This document shows positions 41,280-53,950 of a DNA stretch of 64,000 nucleotides, in pieces. The stretch comes from Saccopteryx bilineata (taxonomy: Eukaryota > Chordata > Mammalia > Chiroptera > Emballonuridae). The position numbers were made by a program, and so were the translations under genes. The notes beneath the pieces were generated by a model. It was not told where the DNA came from. It saw only the letters and a program-made list of their open reading frames with translations, and searched no databases. Each line of letters begins with the position of its first letter. Positions within the stretch are counted from its first letter, which is position 1. Where the stretch lies: contig NC_089492.1 in the NCBI RefSeq assembly GCF_036850765.1, positions 171,118,296 through 171,182,295 of the forward strand, in the 5' to 3' direction.

Positions 41280-42110
41280 CAGATAGTGGCGAGAGATTCC
41301 TTCTAAAGCCCCAGGAGGGTGTGCCCGTGTTACCCCACAGAGAGGCAGAGTCAGAGGCCTTTGTGTGGGCCGAAAGCCTCCGGGCCACCCCAGCGCCCTG
41401 GGAGAGCCGCACACGGGGAGGGAGCGAGAACTAATTCCAACACTGGAACTTTTCAGTGCGGGCGGGAGGTTTCACTCAGAGGGTGAGGCCGCTGATCTGA
41501 TATCCTGGTCTGCGCATGCAGATAGTGAGCGAGAGATTCCTCCAAGTGACTCGGCAGTGCCTGCCCGTGTTATCCCACAGAGGGGCAGAGTCTGGGGCCT
41601 TTGTGTAGGCCAAAAAGCAGAATCTCGGGCCGCCCCAGTGCCCTGAGGGAGCCGCGCACAGGAAGGGAGCGAGAGCCAATTCCAACACAGGAACTTTTCA
41701 GTGCAGGCGGGGGGTTTCACTCAGAGGGCAAGTCTTCCGGCCTGACATCCTGGTCTGCACGTATGGAGAGTGGGCAAGAGACTCCTCCCAGCACCTCAGG
41801 AGCGGGAGCCCGTGTTATCCCACAGAGGGGCAGAGTCAGGGGCCTTTGTGGGGGCCGAAAGCGGAATCTCAGGCCGCCCCAGCGTTGTGAAAAAGCTGCA
41901 CACGGGGACGGAGCTAGAACCAATTCCAACGCTGGAACTTTTCAGTGAGGGCGGGAGGTTTCACTCAGAGGGCGAGACTTCCGGCCTGACATCCTGGTCT
42001 GCGTGCGCAGATATTGAGCGAGAGTTTACTCCAGTGCCCCGGGAGTGGGTGCCCGCCAGTGTTACTGGACAGAGTGGCAGAGCCAGAGGTCTTTGAGTGG
42101 GCGGAAGCCC
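41280..42110 (+). repeat. tandem ~240-bp units in L1 5'UTR (copy C, one extra unit)
   Basis: Unit starts at 41280, 41519, about 41763 and 42008: three full units (about 239, 244 and 245 bp) and one partial. Copies A and B have two full units plus a partial. Confidence 0.82.
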
Positions 42111-42549
42111 CGCCTGATTATGCTAGCAGCTCTGACTGACTGAGCCTTACCCAGAGCCCTGCACTGAGTGGGAATAAGTGGGGAGTTGCCAGCTCTTTGA
42201 GCCTCTTACTATCCAGGCAGAGGCAGCAGCAACCCCATAGCTGGATTATCAGGATACTAATTGAGGAAGGAAAGACTAGGAGAGAGGCTCCAGGAACACG
42301 AACTCTCTCACTGTCGGAACCTATAAATGCTAATGAGCCTCGACTGCCAATGAGACTAAAGCACAATACATGACATTGCCATAGAGACTTATCAACTGCA
42401 AACCTCTACCTGAGCGTGCCAAAGGGGCAGAACCCGGAGTACAGAGTCACCGACCAGGAAGAGGGAGAGAAAAGAAAAAGCAAGAAGATAACTTCTCAAA
42501 ATCAAGAATAATCTGCAGACTTTATAACCTTTCCCATTTTATTATATTT

Positions 42550-43467
42550 ATTCCTTTGTTTCTCTTATCTTCATCCTTGATTTTTTTTTCTCCTCCAATT
42601 TGGTCGTTTAACTCTTTGCCAGTCTTACTCTCTACTCTCCTTAAACTACACTACCCATAAGTGTTACATTATCTTTTTTTTCCTCTTCCTTTCTATGAGG
42701 GTTGCACTCCAAAACCCTTAACTCTCTCTCACTCTCCTCTTTTTTCTTTTTTCTTCTTTTAGTGGTTGCTTTTTTTTCTCTGTCTCTCTCTTTCTTTTCT
42801 CCCTCTATATTAGTTTCTTCCTTTCTCCTTTACGTCTCCTCTCATTCAAATCTCAATAACGAACAAATTATCTTATCTGGGACTCAAACTTATGTTTGTG
42901 GCATTTTGGGGGTTTTTACTTCACCTTTTTAACTCACTAGCAGTGCTCCCATCCCTGGCTCTCCATTTTATCAAGCTCTTGTTCCATTAAATACAATAGT
43001 AATTTTTTAATTTGTCCCCCCATTTTCCTGTTTCCCTCTTATTCCTCTCATCATAACTCTTAGTCAACCAACACCTAAACACAAATCATTTTATTCTTGA
43101 TCCAAATTTTTTCATTATTTCCTTTTTGTGGGTCCATACCCCCCCTTTTAAATTTTATTTATTTATTTATTTTTCTTGCCCCTTTATCACTTTTCCCCAA
43201 TTCAGGCCCTCCATTACAGGCATTGTTTGTTCTATTAAATACAATATAATTCGCACTTCACAACAAGATTTTCTCAAGAAAGAGGGGAGAGGAGAGGAGA
43301 GGAAAAAAGGAAAGAGGGAATAATTTCCTTTTTTAATTTTAATTTAATTTAATTTAATTTTTCTTATTTCATTATTAATTAAAAAACAACTTTTTTCAAT
43401 ATTTAATTTTTTTAACTTTTTATTCTTAATAAAATCTCTTTAATACTATCAACAAAACCACCCTCAG
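42550..43467 (+). other. second half of L1 5'UTR: pyrimidine-rich then AT-rich (copy C)
   Basis: Counterpart of 5575-6487. An expanded AATTT run lies at 43335-43362, then the ORF1 start. Confidence 0.75.
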
Positions 43468-44587
43468 ATGCCATTAAGGAAGAGAAAATTGAATATCATG
43501 GATACAAAAGAAAGAGAGGCAACGCAGATAGATGAGAAAAAATCTATGAAAAAAAAATTTAATATATTGGAAACCTTGGAGCTAAATGACAGATAATTCA
43601 AGATAGAAATCCTAAAAATACTCAGAGATATACAAAAAACACAGAAAGGCAATTTAGGGAGCTCAGAAAACAACTCAATGAACACAAAGAATATATGTCA
43701 AAGGAAATTGAAACTATAAAAATAAATCAAACAGAGATGAAAAACTCAATTCACGAGCTGAAAAATGAGGTAACAAGCTTAGCTAATAGAACAGGCCAGA
43801 TAGAAGAGAGGATTAGTGAAATAGAAGACAAGCAATTTGAGGCACAACAGAGAGAAGAAGAAAGGGACTCAAAAATTAAAAAAAATAAGATAGCCCTACA
43901 AGAATTATCTAACTCCATCAGAAAGAATAACATAAGAATAATAGGTATATCAGGGGGAGAAGAGAAGAAAATGGAATGGAGAACATACTCAAACAAATAA
44001 GAAATGAGAACTTCCCAAGCCTGTGGAAAGAACTAAAGCCTAAAATTCATGAAGCAAACAGATCTCCAAGTTTTCTTAACCCCAACAAACCTACTCCAAG
44101 GCACATCATAATGAAATTTGCACAAACCAACAGCAAAGAAAAAATTCTCAAGGCAGCCAGGGAAAAGAAGAACACAACATATAAAGGAAGGCCCATTAAA
44201 TTATCATCAGATTTCTCAACAGAAACTCTACAAGCTAGAAGAGAGTGGACCCCAATATTTAAAGTCCTGAAAGAGAGGAACATTCAGCCACAAATACTAT
44301 ACCCATCAAAGCTATCCTTCAAATATGAAAGAGAAATGAAAACATTCACAGATACAGAAAAGATAAGGGAATTTATAATCAGAAAACCCCCACTCCAGGA
44401 ATTACTAAAGGTGGTACTCCAATCAGATACAAAGAACAAAAAAAAAATAAAGCCACAAGTAAAAGCTCCAAGAAGAACACAATAAAACCAAATTTAAACT
44501 GTGACAATAACAAAAAGAAAGGGGGAAGAGAGGATACAGATTAACAATAGCAAAGGACGATGGAGTGCAAAAGTACTCACAAAATAG
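43468..44587 (+). pseudogene. LINE-1 ORF1, copy C, broken
   Basis: Begins MPLRKRKLNIMDTKERE. TAA at about 43592 replaces GAG of copies A and B, and a 1-base loss near 43637 shifts the frame. The coiled coil continues from 43695 (MSKEIETIKINQTEM) and the C-terminal domain from 43976 (MENILKQI, ARREWTPIFKVLKERNIQPQ, YPSKLSFKYE) to a shifted stop at 44485. Alignment to copy B places the ancestral stop near 44587. Confidence 0.9.
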
Positions 44588-44799
44588 TTCGCTACAATGA
44601 ACAGGGTAGGAACCCTTTTCATTACTTAATGGTAATCACTATTGAAAAAAACACCGCAGAAGCACATGAAATAAAAAAGGTAGCAAGAGAGGAAAGATGT
44701 CTGGAATACAACCAAATAAAAACAAAAGATAGAAAAACGAAAGAGAAGGATCAAACAAGACACAAAACTAACAGAAAGCAATCTATAAAATGGCAATAG
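44560..44799 (+). other. short extra frame between L1 ORF1 and ORF2 (copy C)
   Basis: 79 codons, starting MECKSTHKIVRYNEQG, and ending in the ORF2 start as in copy B. Fully open. Confidence 0.45.
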
Positions 44800-47700
44800 G
44801 GAACTCACAAGTGTCAATCATTAAACTAAATGTAAACAGATTAAACTCACCAATAAAAAGACACAGAGTACAGAATGGATTAAAAAAGAAAATCCAACTG
44901 TATGCTGCCTACAGGAAACTCATCTAAGTAACAAGGATAAAAACAAATTCAAAGTGAAAGGCTGGAAAACAATACTCCAAGCAAATAACATCCAAAAATA
45001 AAGTAGGCATAGCAATACTCATATCTGATAATGCTGACTACAAGACAACAAAAGTACTCAGAGACTAAAATGGCCATTTCATAATGGCTAAGGGGACACT
45101 GAATTAAGAAGACATAACAATTTTTAATATATATGCACGAAACCAAGGAGCACCAAAATATATAAGACAGCTATTTATTGACCTTAAAACAAAAACTGAC
45201 AAAAATACAATCATACTTGGAGACCTCAATACACCACTGATGGCTCTAGATCGGTCATCAAAACAGAGATTTAACAAAGATATAGTGGCCTTAAACAAAA
45301 CACTAGAGCACCTGGATATGATAGACATCTTCAGGACATTTCATCCCAAAGTGACTGAGTATACATTTTTCTCCAGTGTACATGGATCATTCTCAAGAAT
45401 TGACCATATGTTGGGCCACAAAAACAACACCAGCAAATTCAGAAAAATCGAAGTTGTACCAAGCATATTTTCTGATCATAAAGCCTTAAACTAGAATTCA
45501 ACTGCAAAAAGGAGGAAAAAATCCCACAAAAATGTGGAAACTAAACAACATACTTTAAAAAAATGAATGGGTCAAAGAAGAAATAAGTGCAGAGATCAAG
45601 AGATATATACAGACTAATGAAAATGACAATACGACATATCAGAATCGATGGGATGCAGCAAAAGCAGTGATAAGAGGGAAGTTCATATCACTTCAGGCAT
45701 ATATGAACAAACAAGAGAGAGCCCAAGTGAACCACTTAACTTCACACCTTAAAGAACTAGTAAAAGAAGAGCAAAGACAACCCAAAACCAGCTGAAGAAA
45801 GGAGATAATAAAAATCAGAGCAGAAATAAATGAAATAGAGAACAGAAAAAGTATAGAAAAAATTAATAGAACAAAGAGCTGGTTCTTTGAAAAGATCAAC
45901 AAAATTGACAAACCCTTGGCAAGACTTACCAAGGCAAAAAGAGAGAGTACTTATATAAACAAAATCCAAAATGAAAGAGGAGAAATCACCACGGACACTG
46001 TAGATATACAAAGAATTATTGTAGAATAGTATGAAAAACTTTATGCCGCTAAATTCAACAATCTAGAAGAAATGGATAAATTCCTAGAACAATACAACCT
46101 TCCTAGACTGAGTCAAGAAGAAGCAGAAAGCCTAAGCAGGCCTATTAGTAGAGAAGAAATAGAAAAAGCCATTAAAAACCTCCCCAAAAATAAAATTCCA
46201 GGCCCTGACGGCTATACCATTGAATTTTATCAAACATTCAAAGAAGATTTGGTTCCTCTTCTACTGAAAGTTTTCCAAAAAATTGAAGAAGAAGCAATAC
46301 TTCCAAACACATTTTATGAGGCCAACATAACCCTCATACCAAAACCAGGCAAGGATGGCACACACAAAAAATACTACAGACCAATATCTCTAATGAATAC
46401 AGATGCTAAAATACTAAACAAAATACTAGCAAATCGAATACAACAACATATTAAAAAAATAATACATCATGATCAAGTGGGATTCATCCCAGAATCTCAA
46501 GGATGGTTCAACATACGTAAAACAATTAATGTAATATACCATATCAACAAAACAAAGAACAAAAACCACAAGATCTTATCAATAGACTCAGAAAAGGCTT
46601 TCAATAAAATACAACACAATTTTATGTTTAAGACTCTCAACAAAATGGGTATAGAAGGAAAATATCTCAACATGATAAAAGCCATATATGATAAAGCATC
46701 AGCTAACATCATATTAAATGGCACTAAACTGAAGGCTTTCCCCCTTAAATCAGGAACAAGACAGGGTTGTCCACTCTCTCCACTCTTATTTAATGTGGTA
46801 CTAGAGGTTCTAGCCAGAGCAATCAGACAAGACAAAGAAATAAAAGGCATCCATATCGGAAAAGAAGTAAAGGTATCACTTTTTGCAGATGATATGATCC
46901 TATACATCGAAAACCCCAAAGAATCCACAAAAAGACTACTAGAAACAATAAACCAATACAGTAAGGTTGCAGGATACAAAATTAACATACAGAAGTCAAT
47001 AGCCTTTCTATATGCCAACAATGAAACAACTGAGAATGAACTCAAAAGAATAATCCCCTTCACGATTGCAACAAAAAAAAAAAAAATACTTAGGAATAAA
47101 CATAACAAAGAATGTAAAGGACTTATATAATGAAATCTATAAACCATTGTTAAGAGAAATTGAAAAAGATATAATGAGATGGAAGAATATTCCTTTTTCT
47201 TGGTTAGGAAGAATAAATATAATCAAGATGGCTATATTACCCAAAGCAATATACAAATTTAATGCAATTCCCATCAAACTTCCAATGACATTTTTTAAAG
47301 AAATAGAGCAAAAAATCATCAGATTTATATGGAACTATAAAAAAACCCATATAGCCAAAGGAATCCTAAAGAAAAAAAATGAAGCTGGGGGCATTACAAT
47401 ACCTGACTTCAAACTCTATTATAGGGCCACGACAATCAAAACAGCATGGTATTGGCAGAAAAATAGACACTCAGACCAATGGAACAGAATAGAAAGTCCA
47501 GAAATAAAACCACATATATATAGTCAAATAATTTTTGATAAAGGGGCCAAGAACATACAATGGAGAAAAGAAAGCCTCTTCAATAAATGGTGCTGGGAAA
47601 ACTGGAAAGCCACATGCAAAAGAATGAAACTGGACTACAGTTTGTCCCCGTGTACTAAAATTAACTCAAAATGGATCAAAGACCTAAACATAAGACCTGA

Positions 47701-48612
47701 AACAATAAAGTACATAGAAGAAGACATAGGTACTCAACTCATGGACCTGGGTTTTAAAGAGCATTTTATGAATTTGACTCCAATGGGAAGAGAAGTGAAG
47801 GCAAAAATTAATGAATGGGACTGCATCAGACTAAGAAGTTTTTGCTCAGCAAGAGAAATTGATAACAAAATAAACAGAAAGCCAACTAAATGGGAAATGA
47901 TATTTTCAAACAACAGCTCAGATAAGGGCCTAATATCCAAAATATACAAAGAACTCATAAAACTCAACAACAAACAAACAACAATCCAATAAAAAAATGG
48001 GAAGAGGACATGAACAGACACCTCTCCCAGGAGGAAGTACAAATGGCCAACAGATATATGAAAAGATGCTCATCTTCTTTATTTATTAGAGAAATGCAAA
48101 TCAAAACTGCAATGAGATACCACCTCACACCTTTTAGATTAGCTATTATTAACAAGATAGGTAATAGCAAATATTGGAGAGGCTGTGGAGAAAAAGGAAC
48201 CCTCAGACACTGTTGGTGGGAATGTAAAGCAGTACAATCATTATGGAAGAAAGTAAGGTGGTTCCTCAAAAAACTGAAAATAGAACTACCTTATGACCCA
48301 GCAATCCCTCTACTGGGTATATACCACCAAAACTCGGAAACATTGATACGTAAAGACACATGCAGCCCCGTGTTCATTGCAGCATTGTTTACAGTGGCCA
48401 GGACATGGAAACAACCAAAAAGCCCATCAATAGATGACTGGATAAAGAAGATGTGGCACATATACACTATGGAATACTACTCAGCCATAAGAAATGATGA
48501 CATCGGAACATTTACAGCAAAATGGTGGGATCTTGATAACATGATACGAAGTGAAATAAGTAAATCAGAAAAAAACAGGAACTGCATTATTCCATACATA
48601 GGTGGGACATAA
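44790..48612 (+). pseudogene. LINE-1 ORF2, copy C, broken; RT core intact
   Basis: ATG at 44790. The endonuclease part is damaged by a 1-base loss near 44871, a changed A-run at 44994-45002, a 1-base loss near 45486, TAA at 45556 and TAG at about 46027. From 46072 to about 47070 the frame is open through the [36 protein letters not shown] and FADDMILY with both Asp codons. At 47073-47086 the A-run is one base long and a T is lost; another shift lies near 47985. The Cys-rich end ([16 protein letters not shown]) is present. Confidence 0.92.
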
Positions 48613-48847
48613 AAGTGAAACTAAGAGACATTGATAAGAGTGTGGTGGTTATGGGGGTAGGGGGGAAAAGGAGAGGGAAAGGGGGAGGGGGAGGGGCACA
48701 AAGAAAACTAGATAGAAGATGACAGAAGACAATCTGACTTTGGGTGATGGGTATGCAACATAATTGAAAGACAAGATAACCTAGACTTGTTGATCTTTGA
48801 ATATATGTATCCTGATTTATTGATGTCGCCCCATTAAAAAATTAAAA

Positions 48848-48878
<31 letters not shown>

Positions 48879-48894
48879 ATTTTTTAAAAAAAGA
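48613..48894 (+). other. L1 3'UTR, G-rich tract and (TAAA)n tail (copy C)
   Basis: G-rich tract at about 48650-48700, then GTCGCCCCATTAAAAAATTA and nine or so TAAA units to 48880, which can be read as an expanded poly(A) tail. Confidence 0.85.
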
Positions 48895-48912
48895 GAGAAA
48901 ACATTGTTGGTA
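48895..48912. repeat. right target-site duplication of LINE-1 copy C
   Basis: GAGAAAACATTGTTGGTA, partner of 40811-40828. Confidence 0.95.
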
Positions 48913-49581
48913 TTAAAGAAGGATATGAATGAGATGGATTCTTTTGGAAATTTCAACTTTGAGCAGCTTATCAAGCTCGACATTTTTCAAGGTTTATAAT
49001 AAACCTACCTCATGCCAAGTTTTTTTTCTTCTTATTTTCCTGAAAGAAAAAAAAAACATAATTCTGTGGAGACTTAGAGAAAAAACAGCCTGAATTTCAT
49101 CATTTTATTTTTCCATTGGCTGTGAAGGCAAAGGGTGACTTCAGAAGTTTCTAGAGAAAGACAAAAAAGCCCCTGTCATTCTACCTTCCTGAACGACTGG
49201 GTCGTTCTTTCCTATCCAAACCCACTGGACTCGTAGTGACTGGAAAAAAACTGTGTTGTTAAGGTACAGAGGTTTACAGGCTTACTTATTACAGAAGCTA
49301 ATATTATAAGCCATTAAATACTAGAGACATATAACTGTGCTTGTTTACTTATGTTTTTTGTTTTAAGGCACATAAAAATGTCTTGAAACATTTCTAGGAA
49401 AACTACATGGCTAAAAAGACTTAAACAAACAAACACATATGGCTCTGAACAGAGTTGCCCTTCATTTTCTTGTTTGTTCTATTGGAAATTACCCCCAAGC
49501 AAATACCAACATGACTGGACTTTAGAAATAGACTTTTTAGATAAAAAAAGATAAGAACAAGCATTTAAAGTACAGAATGCT
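48913..49581. other. unassigned sequence
   Basis: Nothing recognised. Confidence 0.45.
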
Positions 49582-49682
49582 GGGCTCATTTCAGCAGCAC
49601 GTATATGGAAATTGCTATGATGCGCAATTAGCATGATCCCTATGCAAGGATGACACACACACTTGTGAAGTGTCCATATTTA
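49582..49682 (+). pseudogene. U6 snRNA pseudogene
   Basis: GGGCTCATTTCAGCAGCACG, a decayed middle, ATTAGCATGATCCCTATGCA, AGGATGACACACACACTTGT and GAAGTGTCCATATTT follow U6 snRNA from its 5' end to the 3' T-run. There are many substitutions and a gap around 49612-49627 (ATGATGCGCAATTAGC in place of the ACAGAGA region), so it is not functional. Confidence 0.92.
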
Positions 49683-49849
49683 AAAATAATAATAAAATGA
49701 AGTGCAGGCTGCAACTCCCGACAGTGTAGCTGTACAGAAAAGCAGAAAGGCCATTCTAAAATATTGGAGTATGATCCGAATAAATTATAGCAAAGCATAT
49801 TTTTAAAGTAAAAGGAAAATAATTATACTTTATATTTATCCACATATTT

Positions 49850-51540
49850 ATTATTTCCAGTGCTCTTCATTCTTCCCAGCAGATCTATGCTCATCTGTTA
49901 CTATTTTGCTTCAGCCTGAAAAACTTCCTTAATTACATCTTGGAGTGCAAATTCCCTCAGATTTAATATCTGAAAATGTGTTTTTTTTTTCTTAATGTTT
50001 GAAGTTTATTTCTGCTGTGTATAAAATTCTTTATAGACAGTTGTCAGGTTTTTTTTTTTATAATCTTTCAGTGTTCAAAATTTCTGGTCTCCAATATTTC
50101 AATTAAAAACTCTTTACATCATTGTTCACTTATTATTATGTGTTTCTGGGAACTTTTGATATCTTCTTTTTATCTTGGTTTCATCAGTTTTAGGATATGT
50201 CTAGGTGTATTTTTCATTGTATTTGTCCTATTTGAAATTTGGAAAGTATTTTAAATCTATAAATCTATGTCTTTTCCCAAATTTGAAAGTTTCAGGACAT
50301 TATTATTTTGATTTTTTTTCTCTCCCTCATTGTTTCTTTTTTCTTTTCTTGGGATTCCATTTACTAAACATTAGATATTTGCTATTAACTACAGGTCCCA
50401 AGCCTATTCATTTAGAAAATAATTTTTTCCCCACCTTCCTTTCTGATGCCTTTTTGTTTCTTTTCTTCATGCCTTGTTGAACTGGCTGGAACCTTCCGTA
50501 CAATATTTAATAGAAAGTGGATATTCTTGTCCTTTTTCTGATGATAGAGGGAATATGAGGTCTTTGTCATTAAATATTATGTTTGCTGCACATTTTTCAT
50601 ATTTTAAAAAATCAGATTAGGAATTTTACTTTCCATTCTTAGTGTGCTGTGAGTTTTTATTTTTTAAATAGGAATTGATGTTGGATTTATAAATGAGATT
50701 TTGTATCTATTTCAATAATTATGTTTTTCTTTTTTAGTTTGTTACTATGGTGAACTACAGTGATGAATTTCCTAATATTAGGTGGTAACTCTTTCATTTC
50801 TAATATAAACCCAAGCTAATAGCATAGTAATACCTTTATATATTTATTTGCTAAAATATGTTCAGAATTTTTACTTTTGTATTTATGAAAAATATTAGTC
50901 TGTAGTGTACTTATAAAATAATATCTTTGCATGATTTTTTGTCTCAAGATAATTCAAAAATTATAGAATGAGTTGGAGTTGGGAAAAATAACATCATGGT
51001 TTTTTAAACTGCATATAATGGCAGTTTTTCTTTCTTTAATGTTTAGTTATTTGGAAAACCACCTGGATTGAACTATTACTTGCAGAAAGAATTTTAAGTA
51101 CAAATTAAAAATTTTTTAAAGCTATAGGCCTATTCATGTTCTCTATTTCCTTCTTTATAGTTTATTTATCTTACAGAATTTATCTATTTCATTTAAGCTG
51201 TCAAATTTATAGGCACAAAGTTGTTCATAATATTCTCATTCTTTCCAATTCATAGACTTTTTAGGAATGACACCTCTCATTCTTGATGTTTGTAACTTGT
51301 CTATTCCCTTTTTTCCTAATATGTCTTACTAGTTATTACTTTTCTCAAAGAAATATCTTTTTAATGTCATTACTTTTTTTATCATTTTCTTTTATCTGTG
51401 ACAAGGATGTCTGCTCTGATGTTTATTATCTTATTTTTCTATTTATTCTTTTATTTATTTTTTTTTCATTTTTCTAGTTTCTTGAGGTAGAAGCTAAAAT
51501 TGTTGGCTCAAGGCCGTTAGTTTTTTTCATTGACCTTTCA
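49850..51540 (-). mobile_element. old L1 3'UTR/ORF2 region, antisense, badly decayed
   Basis: From 49925 TTCCTTAATTACATCTTGGAGTGCAAATTC, TGAAGTTTATTTCTGCTGTG, TCTGGTCTCC, TTCACTTATTATTATGTG, CAGTTTTAGGATATGTCTAGGTG and, later, CTATTTCATTTAAGCTGTCAAATTTATAGGCACAAAG and TCTTCTCTGATGTTTATTATC-type sequence resemble antisense old L1. It could comprise two fragments, and boundaries are approximate. Confidence 0.55.
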
Positions 51541-53197
51541 TCGTAGATGAGGGAACCAGACAAATAACAATAAACACAATGTATTATATGTCTACTACAT
51601 AATATGTCAGAAAGTTAGAAATACTTTGGGAAAAACAATAAACAATGTAAAAGATGTTTAAAATTGCTTAGAAGCACAGTCTTTGGGGCAGAGGTTGCAG
51701 TTTTAAATAGGGTGTCAGTTTAGGTATCACCAAAAAGTAACATTTAGAAAGACTGCAGGGATATTAGAATGTTAAAGATTTAGACCTGTACATTTTTGTG
51801 AAAAGAAATTTGCAGGGAGAAGGAAGAACCTATATAAGGTCTTTAAGATGACACATAACAGGAATCTATGAGTAACAGCAAAGAGGCCAATCTGGCTGGA
51901 GAGTATGAGAGGAACCAGAATAGTAGGAGAAGAGTTCAGAGAGATAAAGGAGTCCTCTTACAGTGTAGAGCCTGCATTTTCCATATTAATAGTATTCTAA
52001 CTGCTCTTATTATAGTCATTTCCAGAATAGACCCTTGAGAGATATAATGACCTTCTTTAGATCTGGTGTTTCAATTCAAACCTAAAGCAAAAGAAAAATG
52101 AATATGCATTTATGCAAAATTGGAAAATAGGAAGAAAGATGTCAAATATTTCTATTAATATAGACTACACTGTCATTATAATTTTACCACTAACCTTATT
52201 TTCTCTCAGTTTTACTACTTCTTTTGACTGAACAATGACCCTTACATGGAATATTTAAGTCTCAGTTTTCTAGGGTAAATAATCAATTTCCTTATTTAAG
52301 AGGAAAAAGAAATCAAAGTCGCCCAAATTCTGCTGAAATATACATGGGTTTCTTTCATGGATGAAATGGCAATGTTGGTACTTGAAGGAAATTTATAAAT
52401 AATTTTTTATTAAGAATTCAAGAATGTTTTTGAAGCAATATATCATGGCATTTAAAAGAATATAAATATTTTTATCATTGATCTTATTAGAATGGATAAC
52501 GTATTTTAAAAAAATATTTATGGTATACCTGAACCTTGTCCTTCTATTGTCTGTCCTCATATATTGACAATTTTCAAAGTTTTCATTATTGCCAAATAGT
52601 TGCTAAATAGAGAAGGCTATGTGGTGCTTTAATTATGACCAGATTGCAAAGAATTTGGTTTAACTTGGTGCTCCTGAAAACTGCTTGTCCCTTTTAGTTT
52701 ATATTCATCTAACTTCTTCCCATTTGAAAGTGCCTTATGATGTCATTTATAACTGTGGAGAAGAAACAACCATGACATCAGAAACAAATAAACAAAAAAG
52801 CAAACAAAGCTTTTTATATCTTTTTAAAAAAATTTATGTTTAAGGTAAGGTCTTCCACAAGTGGTCTTTCAAGCCAACAGCTTAAGCATACATACAGAAA
52901 CATTTACCTTAGAAACAAGACACTTCTGTGACAGATCAAGAACAGCTGGGCTTGCATTGTTTGTGTTATTTTTCTATCCTGATTACATCTCGAATAGCAC
53001 TATTTTGCCCACTTTATGAATACTGCCTTTAAGCTGAGTTTAATAAAATGAAGTGAATGAGCATTAAAAAAGCTAGATCCATAATTATTAGAATTTGTCA
53101 TCACTCACACATAGTTTAATTCTCTTTCCCCAAAGCACTAGAAACCATGAAATATAGTGGTGTCAGGGAAAGTGAGCAGGTGCAAATGGCATTCACT
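51541..53197. other. unassigned; ancient-repeat texture at 51660-51980
   Basis: AACAGCAAAGAGGCCAATCTGGCTGGAGAG near 51875 resembles a widespread ancient mammalian repeat whose name I cannot give. 52600-52800 is of mixed composition with CTTTAATTATGAC and TGATGTCATTTATAAC. No ORF. Confidence 0.35.
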
Positions 53198-53404
53198 CAC
53201 ATGAATTCTTTTTTTATAAAGATTTTTAAAATTTATTCATTTTAGAGAAGGAAGAGAAAGAAAGAAAGAGGGGGGAGGAGCAGGAAGCATCAACTCCCAT
53301 ATGTGCCTTGACCAGGCAAGCTCAAGGTTTTGAATCGGCAACCTCAGTGTTCTGGGCCTACGCTTTATCCACTACGCCACCACAGGTCAGGCCCACATGA
53401 ATTC
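53198..53404 (-). mobile_element. Rhin-1-like SINE with 11-bp target duplication
   Basis: CACATGAATTC at 53198-53208 and 53394-53404 flanks a minus-strand SINE: GGCCTGACCTGTGGTGGCGT, GGATAAAGCGTAGGCCC, CTTGCCTGGTCAAGGCACATATGGG, GATGCTTCCTGCTCC, then A-rich. Same family as 39208-39429. Confidence 0.93.
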
Positions 53405-53799
53405 ATAACTACAATGATAGTGATGGTGGGAAACACAATTTAAAAGGCATAATTAGATTCACTGTGGTTGCATTTTATGAAAAATTGACATATCGTTACA
53501 ATAATAATAACCAAATAATACTAATGACATCTTACATAAAATTTTTGAAATTGTGCAGGTCTTTTAAAATTAAAACTTGAGTAAGCATCAGGCAGATCTT
53601 TGGATCAAGTGAATTTTAAACCATGTTTATAATATTGCCACATGAGGTCTGCACATTAGTAGGCAATCCTAAATACCACTTTTGTCAGTACTTTAAGTGA
53701 TACAAAAGATGAGAAGTCTTCAGGAATGTGTATATTACATAGAATGTTACACCCTTCTCACACTATCCAGCTCTCCTTGAAACAAGGCTAGAAGGCCAG

Positions 53800-53950
53800 T
53801 ACAACTCTTGTTTTCATCAGAAGATAACGACTCTGAAATTTAGAGTGAATAAATGATTTCTTATAGTCACTCAGCCATGATGTGGGGTATCAAGAATGGA
53901 ACCACAGTGTTTTTATTAAATCTTGTGTTCTTTCTATAGCATTCTGACAA
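53800..53950 (+). mobile_element. MIR element
   Basis: TTCATCAGAAGATAACGACTCTGAAATTTAGAG, TAAATGATTTCTTATAGTCACTCAGCCATGATGTGG and GGAACCACAGTGT follow the MIR core (GAGGAAACTGAGGC..CAGAG..TTGCCCAAGGTCACACAGC) with heavy divergence. Confidence 0.6.

Larger units (their letters stand above)
40829..48894 (+). mobile_element. L1: long LINE-1, copy C (dead)
   Basis: Complete-length element starting GATGACGTCAGAGTAATGGC and ending in a (TAAA)n tail at 48842-48880 followed by TTTTTTAAAAAAAG. An 18-bp target duplication flanks it. It carries one more ~240-bp 5'UTR unit than A or B. ORF1 and ORF2 are broken, but its RT catalytic region is the best preserved of the three. Confidence 0.96.

Noticed and set aside
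49582..49682. functional U6 gene
   Set aside because: Too many substitutions, including the ACAGAGA region, and no recognisable upstream U6 promoter.
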